Of a stretch of DNA of 64,000 nt, positions 57,352-64,000 are shown piece by piece; position 1 is the first letter of the stretch, and every line of letters begins with the position of its first letter. The translations under genes and the position numbers were made by a program. Source of the DNA: Kribbella sp. CA-293567 (GTDB lineage Bacteria > Actinomycetota > Actinomycetes > Propionibacteriales > Kribbellaceae). A model generated the notes under the pieces. That model saw nothing but the letters and a program-made list of their open reading frames with translations, had not been told where the DNA came from and made no database searches. The DNA lies in assembly GCF_027627575.1 (NCBI RefSeq), contig NZ_CP114065.1, forward strand, positions 2,790,001-2,854,000, given 5' to 3'.

Positions 57352-58868
57352 ACTTCCCCGAAGGACTTCCGATCGGCTCCGACTGGGTACCGGCACCGTC
57401 CACCGCCCCAGTGCACTTCCCGTACGACGGAAGCGTGGTTGCCGACGCCCCCATCGGCGATGTCGCACTCGCCCAACAAGCCTTGGAGAACGCTCTCTCC
57501 GTCCGCTCTGAGGTTGGCCGCCTGCCCTCCCACACCAGGCGCAAAGTCTTGCAGGGAGCGCTCTCTGCCGTCACCGAACACCGCGACGCCTTCGTCGATC
57601 TACTCGTCCTGGAGACAGGCAAGCCCCTGGTCGACTGCCGAGTCGAGGTAGAGCGCACTCTGCTCACCCTCGAAACCTCAGCCGAGGAAGTGGCCCGCCT
57701 CCACGGCGAGACTGTCCCGCTCGACCTCCTCCCAAGCGGCGACGGCCTGCAAGGCTTTTGGGTGCGCAAGCCGATCGGCGTGGTAGTCGGCATCACCGGC
57801 TTCAACTATCCGCTGCTGCTCGCCGCCCACAAGCTCGCGCCAGCCCTGGCCGCAGGCTGCCCGGTCATCATCAAGCCCGCTCCCCAAACCCCGCTCGCAA
57901 CTCTCTGGCTGGTTCACCTGGTCAGAGAAGCCCTCGCCGCAGCCGAGGCCCCAACCGCCGCAGTCCAGCTGGTAACCGGCGGAGCAGACGTAGGCTCCAC
58001 CCTCACCAGAGATCCCCGGATCGGCGCGGTCTCCTTCACTGGCTCAGCCAAGGTCGGTCACCAGATAGCCCGAGATGCCGCCCCGGTGAAGGTTCTTCTC
58101 GAGCTGGGCTCCAACTCAGCCCTCGTAGTAGCCGCCGACGCCAACCTCTCCGCAGCCGCCGACGCCGTAGTACGAGGCGGCTACTACGCCTCCGGCCAAG
58201 CGTGCATCAGCGTCCAACGAGTCATCGTCGTCGACTCGGTCCGAGAGCGCTTCCTCGCCGAGCTGATTCCCCGCCTCGACCAGGTAACCATCGGCGACCC
58301 CCGCGACCCCGCCACCCGCGTCTCGGCCCTCATCGACACCCCCAGCACGACCCGAGTCCGCGCCTGGATCGCCAACGCCCTCACCGCCGGCGCAACCCTC
58401 GCCCACCCGCGCCTCACAGACGAAAGCAGCTTCTCTGCCTCCGCAACTTCGGTGGAGCCCAACGCGCGGCCCTCCGCATCTCCGACCGACACCACCGACC
58501 CGTCAGAGATCATCAAACCCACCGTTCTCCTCGACCCACCCTACGGCCAACTCATCTGGGACGAAGAGATCTTCGGCCCAGTGATCGCGATCCGCTCCGT
58601 CCCCGACCTGCAGTCCGCCTTCGCCACGGTCAATACCTCCCGCTACGGTCTCCACGCCAGCGTCTTCACCAGCTCCCTCAAGACCACTTTCGAAGCAATC
58701 GACCAACTGGAGGTCGGCGGAGTGGTGATCAACGAGGTTCCCGGCTTCCGCTCCGACGTCATGCCGTACGGCGGCGTCAAGGACTCCGGCAGCGGCCGCG
58801 AGGGCCCGCGCTTCGCCATCGAAGAGCTCACCACCACCCGGATGGCGATCATCCGCCCCAACCCCTGA
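57348..58868 (+). CDS. Aldehyde dehydrogenase
   Basis: A 506-residue NAD(P)-dependent aldehyde dehydrogenase. The catalytic Cys is C286 in YYASGQACISVQR and the general base is E252 in VLLELGSNSALVV. The NAD site is in VVGITGFNYPLLLAAHKLAPALAAGCPVIIKPAPQTPL and ISFTGS-like VSFTGSAKVG. A Ser/Pro/Thr-rich insertion of about 25 residues (near 363-388, with TSVEPNARPSASPTD) breaks the catalytic domain before LIWDEEIFGPV; it is not usual. ATGA overlap with the upstream ATPase gene. Probably oxidises an aldehyde derived from the imported compound. Confidence 0.93.
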   Translation: MNFPEGLPIGSDWVPAPSTAPVHFPYDGSVVADAPIGDVALAQQALENALSVRSEVGRLPSHTRRKVLQGALSAVTEHRDAFVDLLVLETGKPLVDCRVEVERTLLTLETSAEEVARLHGETVPLDLLPSGDGLQGFWVRKPIGVVVGITGFNYPLLLAAHKLAPALAAGCPVIIKPAPQTPLATLWLVHLVREALAAAEAPTAAVQLVTGGADVGSTLTRDPRIGAVSFTGSAKVGHQIARDAAPVKVLLELGSNSALVVAADANLSAAADAVVRGGYYASGQACISVQRVIVVDSVRERFLAELIPRLDQVTIGDPRDPATRVSALIDTPSTTRVRAWIANALTAGATLAHPRLTDESSFSASATSVEPNARPSASPTDTTDPSEIIKPTVLLDPPYGQLIWDEEIFGPVIAIRSVPDLQSAFATVNTSRYGLHASVFTSSLKTTFEAIDQLEVGGVVINEVPGFRSDVMPYGGVKDSGSGREGPRFAIEELTTTRMAIIRPNP

Positions 58869-58877
58869 GGTTCACCG

Positions 58878-59648
58878 ATGACCGACTATGCGAACTTGTT
58901 CCGGCTCGACGGCAAACACGCGGTCGTTGTCGGCGCCGGCAGCGGCATCGGCCGCGAATCCGCCCTGGCGCTGGCCGCGCAAGGCGCCCGCGTCACCGCC
59001 GCGGACCGCGCTCTCCCCGCCGCCACCGAGACAGCCGCGCTTGGCACCAACCTCACGGCGTACCAGCTGGACGTCCTGGACGAGCAAGCAGTCACCAAAG
59101 CAGCCAGCGAACTGGCCGACGTCGACATCCTCGTCTTCACCGCCGCCACGAACGTCCGCAAGCGCATCCTCGACTACACCGGCGAGGAGTTCGACCGGGT
59201 CGTCGCACTCAACCTTCGTGCCTCCTTCGACCTCATCCGCGCGTTCGGCGGCCCGATGGCAGAACGAGGCCGCGGCAGCATCATCGGCTTCAGCTCCATC
59301 CGCGCCACCACGGTCGAGCCCGGTCAATCGGTGTATGCGGCAACGAAAGCGGGCCTTGTCCAGCTCCTCAAGACAGCCGCCGCCGAGCTCGGCCCCAGCG
59401 GCGTACGAGTGAACGCGATCGCCCCCGGTGTCGTCGAGACCCCGCTGACCGCACAGATCAAAGCCAACCCGGACTGGTACGACGCCTACGCCCAAAAGAG
59501 CGCTCTCCACCGTTGGGCCACCCCGGACGAACTCGCCGGCGCGGTCGTGTACCTGGCCTCGAACGCCTCCACCTTCGTCACCGGCAGCGTCCTTCACGTC
59601 GACGGCGGCTGGACCGCTGTCGACGGCCGCTTCGACCCACCGAACTGA
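58878..59648 (+). CDS. Short-chain dehydrogenase/reductase
   Basis: A 256-residue classical SDR. The nucleotide-binding motif is VVGAGSGIGRESALALAAQGARV (TGxxxGIG variant), then ADVDILVFTAATNVRK. The catalytic Ser, Tyr and Lys are in GFSSIRATTVEPGQSVYAATKAGLVQL (YxxxK as YAATK). The C-terminus is ASTFVTGSVLHVDGGWTAVDGRF. It starts 9 bp after the ALDH stop, in the same operon, and would interconvert an alcohol and ketone or aldehyde. Confidence 0.95.
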   Translation: MTDYANLFRLDGKHAVVVGAGSGIGRESALALAAQGARVTAADRALPAATETAALGTNLTAYQLDVLDEQAVTKAASELADVDILVFTAATNVRKRILDYTGEEFDRVVALNLRASFDLIRAFGGPMAERGRGSIIGFSSIRATTVEPGQSVYAATKAGLVQLLKTAAAELGPSGVRVNAIAPGVVETPLTAQIKANPDWYDAYAQKSALHRWATPDELAGAVVYLASNASTFVTGSVLHVDGGWTAVDGRFDPPN

Positions 59649-59669
59649 CTCGTCTGGAGCCTGAGAACG

Positions 59670-61055
59670 ATGACTGAGCATCTCGCCGATCTGACCGCCG
59701 TCGAGCTCGTTTCCCGTTACAGGGAGCGCTCTCTGACGCCAGTCGAGGTGCTCGAAGCCGTGCTCGCCCGAGTCGACTCCCTCGAACCGAAGCTTCGCGC
59801 CCTCTATGCCCCCGACCCGGAGGCAGCGCGCGCCGCAGCCCGCGATTCGGAGTACAGGTGGCGGATCGGCGAACCGGTCGGCGCGCTGGACGGCGTACCG
59901 GTCACCATCAAAGAGAACATCGCCACCCGCGGCACGCCAGTACCGCAAGGCACGGCAGCCGCCGACCTGACTCCAGCATCTGAGGACGCCCCAGCAGCAG
60001 CGCGACTACGGGCAGCCGGTGCAGTGATCTTCAGCAAGACCACCATGCCTGAGTACGGCATGCTCTCGTCCGGCGTATCGACCTTCCACCACCTCTCCCG
60101 CAACCCCTGGGACCTCACTCGCACTCCCGGCGGCTCCAGTGCGGGCGCCGGTGCAGCAGCCGCCGCCGGCTACGGCCCGATCCACCTAGGCACCGACATA
60201 GGCGGCTCGATTCGCCTCCCGTCCGGCTGGTGCGGCGTAGTAGGACTGAAACCAACCCACGGCCGAGTAGCAGTCGGCAATCCCTACCCAGGCAGGGCAA
60301 TCGGCCCACTAGCCCGTACTGCGGCCGACGCCGCGCTAGCGCTGACCGCCCTGACCGGCCCCGACCGCCGCGACTACACCTCGCTGCCGCCCCTGACCGA
60401 CGCCTACACCCCAGCCCTGGACCCACAAGGGCTCCGTATCGCCCTACTGCTCGACGCCGGCCTAGGTCTCCCGGTCGACCCCGAAGTGACCGCCGCCGTC
60501 TCCGCTGCAGCAACCGCGCTCGAGAAGGCAGGCGCCGTCATCGAACCGATCCCACCGCTGATCACCCGCGAGATGCTCGACGGACTCGACCGCTTCTGGC
60601 GCGTACGTTCGGCGTACGACATCAACGCTCTCCCCGAAGACCTCCGCGCCAAGGTCCTGCCGGAGATCCGCCGCTGGGTTTCGACCGCGACCGAGCTGAC
60701 CGCCTTCGACGTGTTCCACGGCTACTCCCAGATGCACGCGATGGCCGTCGCGGTGGACACCGCCTTCGCCGGCTACGACTTCATCCTGTCTCCGGTCGCC
60801 CCGATCACGGCGTTCCCGGCAGAGCTCGCCTACCCGACCGACGATCCGCTGAAGCCGTTCGAACACATCGCCTTCACCGTTCCGTACAACATGTCCGCCC
60901 ACCCCGCCGCCACCGTCAACTGCGGCTTCTCGAGCGAGAACCTGCCGATCGGCCTGCAGATCGCTGCTCCCCGTTTCCACGATCAAGCCGCACTGAGCCT
61001 CGCTACCTTCATCGAGTCCGCAGTACCTGCGCGCAAGCCCTGGCCCACGCCGTAA
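59670..61055 (+). CDS. Amidase (amidase-signature family)
   Basis: A 461-residue amide hydrolase. The Ser-cisSer-Lys triad is visible: K81 in VTIKENIATRG, S156/S157 in TRTPGGSSAGAGAAAAAG, and nucleophile S180 in GTDIGGSIRLPSG. The family also includes GatA, but GatB/C are absent here and the context is catabolic. It is the last gene of the operon, 21 bp after the SDR gene. It likely cleaves the amide bond of the compound brought in by the ABC importer, releasing ammonia or an amine. Confidence 0.94.
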   Translation: MTEHLADLTAVELVSRYRERSLTPVEVLEAVLARVDSLEPKLRALYAPDPEAARAAARDSEYRWRIGEPVGALDGVPVTIKENIATRGTPVPQGTAAADLTPASEDAPAAARLRAAGAVIFSKTTMPEYGMLSSGVSTFHHLSRNPWDLTRTPGGSSAGAGAAAAAGYGPIHLGTDIGGSIRLPSGWCGVVGLKPTHGRVAVGNPYPGRAIGPLARTAADAALALTALTGPDRRDYTSLPPLTDAYTPALDPQGLRIALLLDAGLGLPVDPEVTAAVSAAATALEKAGAVIEPIPPLITREMLDGLDRFWRVRSAYDINALPEDLRAKVLPEIRRWVSTATELTAFDVFHGYSQMHAMAVAVDTAFAGYDFILSPVAPITAFPAELAYPTDDPLKPFEHIAFTVPYNMSAHPAATVNCGFSSENLPIGLQIAAPRFHDQAALSLATFIESAVPARKPWPTP

Positions 61056-61066
61056 CCTCGGCTCGC

Positions 61067-62233
61067 TCAGGCGAGTCGCAACTGTGGCCGTGGATCACTG
61101 CCGGCCTTCAGGATCTCGCCGATCACCGGCACCGGAAGATGCAACTCCTCGGCCACCTGATCGGCGCCGTACCCGGACTTCTCCAGCAGTTCGAAGGTGA
61201 GCTGCAGCAACGTCGGCGCCTCGATCGCGCTCAGTGGTCCCGGCTCGGGATATCCCCACTCGTTGAGCCGCTGCATCCCGCGCCGATAGGCGTTCGGCGT
61301 CAGCACCCCAAGGTGATGTGCCCGGTAGACCAGCGCCTTGAGCGAAACGCCCCACCGTTGCTTGAGGTGATGCAGCTTCTCCCAGTCCAGTCGCCGGGGG
61401 AGTTCGTCGACGATCTCGTCGGCCGGCATCAAGAACTCGGCAGCGAAGGAATCCGCCTCCTTCTCCACGATCCGCGATCCCGGCGCCGCATCGAAATGCA
61501 TCACCAGATGCGCCAGCTCGTGCGCCGAGTCGAACCGCGCCCGGGCCGCATCACCCTTCGCCGGATTGAGCAGCACCACCGGCCGCGTCGGTAGATGAGC
61601 CGAGAACGCATCGACCGACTGCGAGATCTCCGGCAGGAGCAGTACCAGCACGCCCGAGGCCTCCAGCATCCGCACGACATGCGGCACCGGTCCTGGCCGC
61701 AGCTCGAAATGCTCCCGCGCCTCAGCCGCCAATTGCGCGATGTCAGCGAGATCCGGTGCCTCAGGCGCCCTCAAATCAGGAAGCAACAGGTGCGGTAGCT
61801 CAACATGCTGCTCGAGCGCAGTCAGTACGTCGGCCGCCAACTCCGCAAACGCAAGCGCCCGATCCCGCTGGAGCTGGCTGGTGGTCCGCAAACTCCTGAA
61901 ATGCGGACTCGAAGCCGACCCCGGCTGCAACGATCTGCCCAGCGTGAAGAATTCCGCCGGCACCCCGAGCGCCAACGACATCGCCGCCACCAGCGGCAAC
62001 GTCGGCCGCGTCTGCCCCCGCTCGAACTGACTGACTGCCGCCGGCGTCACTCCGATCGCGTCAGCCAGTTCCGTACGCCGCAGCCCGCTCAGCCTTCGTG
62101 CCAACGCGAGCCGCAGTGGATCGAACCGCACCGCGATTCCGGCCGACCGACGCTCCCTCGCATCGCCGTCAAGGCGCACGACAGTGATCGCGGACCGAGA
62201 GTTCTCCGGATCCGCGGTGGAATCAGGCCCCAT
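61067..62233 (-). CDS. XRE-family HTH plus ImmA/IrrE metalloprotease
   Basis: A 388-residue regulator-protease. The HTH_3 domain is near 40-95 (LALARRLSGLRRTELADAIGVTPAAVSQFERGQTRPTLPLVAAMSLALGVP). The ImmA/IrrE zinc peptidase has H238-E239-L-A-H242 in FDSAHELAHLVMHF, with a downstream acidic ligand in EKEADSFAAEFLMP. The C-terminal region is helical. Family members cleave repressors or are antitoxin-like; some fused HTH forms regulate stress genes. The start at 62233 overlaps the end of the upstream gene by 11 bp, so the two are coupled and probably act together. Confidence 0.93.
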   Translation of the reverse strand: MGPDSTADPENSRSAITVVRLDGDARERRSAGIAVRFDPLRLALARRLSGLRRTELADAIGVTPAAVSQFERGQTRPTLPLVAAMSLALGVPAEFFTLGRSLQPGSASSPHFRSLRTTSQLQRDRALAFAELAADVLTALEQHVELPHLLLPDLRAPEAPDLADIAQLAAEAREHFELRPGPVPHVVRMLEASGVLVLLLPEISQSVDAFSAHLPTRPVVLLNPAKGDAARARFDSAHELAHLVMHFDAAPGSRIVEKEADSFAAEFLMPADEIVDELPRRLDWEKLHHLKQRWGVSLKALVYRAHHLGVLTPNAYRRGMQRLNEWGYPEPGPLSAIEAPTLLQLTFELLEKSGYGADQVAEELHLPVPVIGEILKAGSDPRPQLRLA

Positions 62234-62921
62234 CGTTGCCGGCCGCCTGCTCCTCGGCACCGCGCAGGCGAACAGCGATCGGGGGCACCGCCCGTTGATC
62301 GAACCGGTCCGCCACGTACCCCTCGCTCGGCACGATCGGCAACTGGTCGCCCGGCAGATCCCGATGGATCAGCTGGACCGCGAACCATGGCCCGGCGCCG
62401 TCCAGGGTGTCGCGAGGAAACCCCAGGTACGCGGCGATGTCCTTGCTCTCCGGATCCGCGGCCCAGGCGAGATGCAGATACCTGGGCGACCTGGCGGCCG
62501 AGTTGGCCGCCAACTCCTCGTCGGGCAGCTCGAACCCGTCGAACAACTCGAGCTGATGACTGTTCGCGGCCGGTCCCTGATGCCTGGTCGCGGACGACTC
62601 CCAGTCGATGGAATACGGATCCGCGTGCACCGACTTGCCTGGCAGCTTCGAGGCCCGCAGCGTCCGCCCGAGATGCACGACCCGCAACGAGTTGCCCTGC
62701 AGATCGGCCTGGACGTCGCGGCGTTGCGCGAACTCCAGCACGGTCCGGTTCGCGAAGTTGCGAGCCGACCCCATCCCGAGCGTGACCGCGTCATCGCCCA
62801 GCGCCGGTTCGTGCCGATCGAGATTCGTGCGCCACACGTCGCGCAGCAGGCCGACCAGCTCGGGCAGGACGCCACTCGCGGTCCAGTAGGACGTCACCTC
62901 GGCCAGCAGAGCTTCATGCAT
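62223..62921 (-). CDS. Unknown partner of the ImmA/IrrE protein
   Basis: A 232-residue protein without signal or membrane segment. I chose the ATG at 62921 (MHEALLAEVTSYWTASGVLPELVGLL) because a -10-like TATAAC ends exactly 7 bp before it. A central hallmark is SSATRHQGPAANSHQLELFDGFELP. The C-terminal half (RYLHLAWAADPESKDIAAYLGFPRD) contains FAVQLIHRDLPGDQLP. No family recognised. Its coupling to an HTH-peptidase suggests a two-gene regulatory or toxin-antitoxin-like module, which is inference. Confidence 0.7.
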   Translation of the reverse strand: MHEALLAEVTSYWTASGVLPELVGLLRDVWRTNLDRHEPALGDDAVTLGMGSARNFANRTVLEFAQRRDVQADLQGNSLRVVHLGRTLRASKLPGKSVHADPYSIDWESSATRHQGPAANSHQLELFDGFELPDEELAANSAARSPRYLHLAWAADPESKDIAAYLGFPRDTLDGAGPWFAVQLIHRDLPGDQLPIVPSEGYVADRFDQRAVPPIAVRLRGAEEQAAGNDGA

Positions 62922-62928
62922 GCGATCA

Positions 62929-62934
62929 GTTATA
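62929..62934 (-). promoter_or_regulatory. -10 element of a probable leaderless transcript
   Basis: TATAAC on the minus strand is followed by 7 nt and then the ATG at 62921, so transcription would start at or beside the A of the start codon. No Shine-Dalgarno sequence is present. The -35 is unclear. Confidence 0.5.
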
Positions 62935-62979
62935 GCGGAACCCTCGGACAACTACCGGAAAATCAAGTGGGCGTGTCGG

Positions 62980-63867
62980 TTAGTACTTCCCGTACACCTG
63001 CACCTTGGTCCCGATCGGCGTCTCCGCGAAGATGTGGTGGATGTCCGGCCGCATCACCCGCACGCACCGGTGGCTGGCCGGGTAGGTCTTGATCAACGAG
63101 TTGACCCGGCTCCCGTGCAGCGCGATTCCGGGCCGGTCCTTGAGGAAGTAGATCGAGTCGTACATGTACGCGTCGTCGTACAGGCTGCTCTCGTGGGCGC
63201 CGGCCCATTTGCGCCAGACTTTGCCGGTCCGGTTCGGCGTCTCGTACCCCGGTGCTCCGGTGGAGACCCAGACGATCCGGCGGATCTCCTTGCCGACGAC
63301 CTGGTACAGCACCAGACAGGTCTTGTTGACGTAGATCCCCGGCTCCTTGGCCGCCGCCGGACGTTTCGTTGCCTTGAGCACCGACTGTACGTCGGCAGCG
63401 GTCAGGCCGCCCCGGCTGACCGGCATCCCGTTGGTCTCGCGCCACGCGCACAACGCCTGCTTGGCACGCTTGGTGATCTCGCCGTCGACGTCACCCACGG
63501 GGTACCCGAACGCCTTGAGCTTCGCCTCGACCTGCTTCGCGTATGCCGCCACCGGCCGCGGCTTGGGCTTGACCGTCGGCTTCACGGTCGGCGTCACCGG
63601 GGGAGTGCTCGTGGGGGTGCTGCTGGGGATCGATGCGCTGGGGGTGCTGCTCGGCGTACCGGTGGGGGTTTCGGATGGAGTCTCGCTCGGGGTCTGGCTC
63701 GGAGTTTCGGAAGGCGTGACGCTGGGCGTCGCCGAGGTCTCGTCGGACCGCGTCGCGCCGGCGCTCGGCGTACCGGCTGAGGTGGGGTCTGCGGCAACGT
63801 CCGCGCACCCCGTGATCGCAAGGGCGAACATGACCACACCAGCTACGAGACCACGCGTTCGAGCCAC
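62980..63867 (-). CDS. L,D-transpeptidase lipoprotein with peptidoglycan-binding domain
   Basis: A 295-residue cell-wall enzyme that makes 3-3 cross-links or anchors proteins to peptidoglycan. The GTG start at 63867 follows GGAGGG. The lipobox is LAITGC (C21). A Ser/Thr/Pro-rich linker with TPSET repeats (about 30-95) spans to a peptidoglycan-binding domain (YAKQVEAKLKAFGYPVGDVDGEITKRAKQALCAW). The YkuD catalytic domain has IALHGSRVNSL and the nucleophile C268 in SHRCVRVMRPDIHHIF (SHRCVR in place of the usual SHGCVR). No gene follows within 133 bp to the window end. Confidence 0.93.
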   Translation of the reverse strand: MARTRGLVAGVVMFALAITGCADVAADPTSAGTPSAGATRSDETSATPSVTPSETPSQTPSETPSETPTGTPSSTPSASIPSSTPTSTPPVTPTVKPTVKPKPRPVAAYAKQVEAKLKAFGYPVGDVDGEITKRAKQALCAWRETNGMPVSRGGLTAADVQSVLKATKRPAAAKEPGIYVNKTCLVLYQVVGKEIRRIVWVSTGAPGYETPNRTGKVWRKWAGAHESSLYDDAYMYDSIYFLKDRPGIALHGSRVNSLIKTYPASHRCVRVMRPDIHHIFAETPIGTKVQVYGKY

Positions 63868-64000
63868 GATTTCCCCCTCCGTCGGACATCCTCAGCGTCG
63901 CAGAGACGCGCGATCATCGGCCGAAGACCCGCCGAACGCGCCACCACGCCCGCCGAGGCTAGTGCCCGCCGAGGTCCCTCGCGCCGCCCTTCCTGCACCC

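Overview
The window is high-G+C DNA from an actinobacterium. The evidence is a 16S-23S-5S rRNA operon with no spacer tRNA, strong GC bias at third codon positions, many GTG/TTG starts and ATGA-coupled operons. The nrdR-nrdJ pair, abundant sugar and peptide ABC systems and a GH87-type alpha-glucanase suit a soil Propionibacteriales organism. A Kribbella-like genus is my guess; no database search was possible.

Layout. 1-9.2 kb: partial nucleoside hydrolase, secreted glycerophosphodiesterase, nrdR-nrdJ (class II ribonucleotide reductase) behind an unusual 11-bp-phased array of DnaA-box-like 9-mers, an aldo/keto reductase and a small stand-alone CHAT/caspase-like protein. 9.3-13.1 kb: small hypothetical genes, an HTH-KTSC gene pair and a class C beta-lactamase-like hydrolase. 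13.3-19.3 kb: the rRNA operon with two candidate promoters, complementary processing stems around 16S and 23S, and a strong terminator. 19.3-20.5 kb: GrpB-family and hypothetical genes. 20.5-21.7 kb: about 1.1 kb of simple-sequence DNA with 7-nt and then 6-nt periodicity.

21.7-27.6 kb: a tightly coupled four-gene minus-strand operon encoding a large SMC-like ATPase and three small winged-helix-like or accessory proteins. It resembles Wadjet/MksBEF condensins in layout, but no JetD/MksG nuclease is present and the ATPase lacks a recognisable LSGGQ signature. Divergent from it is a SpoU-type rRNA methyltransferase. 28.6-38.6 kb: a LacI-regulated locus for alpha-glucan use (GH13 glucosidase, sugar ABC importer without its own ATPase, GH87-type alpha-1,3-glucanase with carbohydrate-binding modules), then a CE2-like esterase. 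38.6-44.2 kb: DUF1801 protein, SWIM-protein/SNF2-helicase pair and a quinone-oxidoreductase-like dehydrogenase. 44.3-47.3 kb: a membrane GGDEF protein, a 62-residue protein made of seven GNDW repeats, and an MFS transporter. 47.3-50.9 kb: a structured leader and a RING-TerD-like protein, then a small unknown protein.

50.9-61.1 kb: a GntR regulator facing an eight-gene operon (Dpp/Opp-type ABC importer, aldehyde dehydrogenase, SDR, amidase) that probably imports and degrades a peptide- or amide-like compound. Its DppF-like ATPase carries a 96-bp tandem repeat at its N-terminus. 61.1-63.9 kb: XRE-ImmA/IrrE metalloprotease, its upstream partner and a lipoprotein L,D-transpeptidase. I see nothing in 63868-64000.

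The best candidates for something undescribed are the JetD-less SMC operon with its flanking simple-sequence DNA, the GNDWF-repeat protein, and the phased 9-mer array upstream of nrdR-nrdJ.
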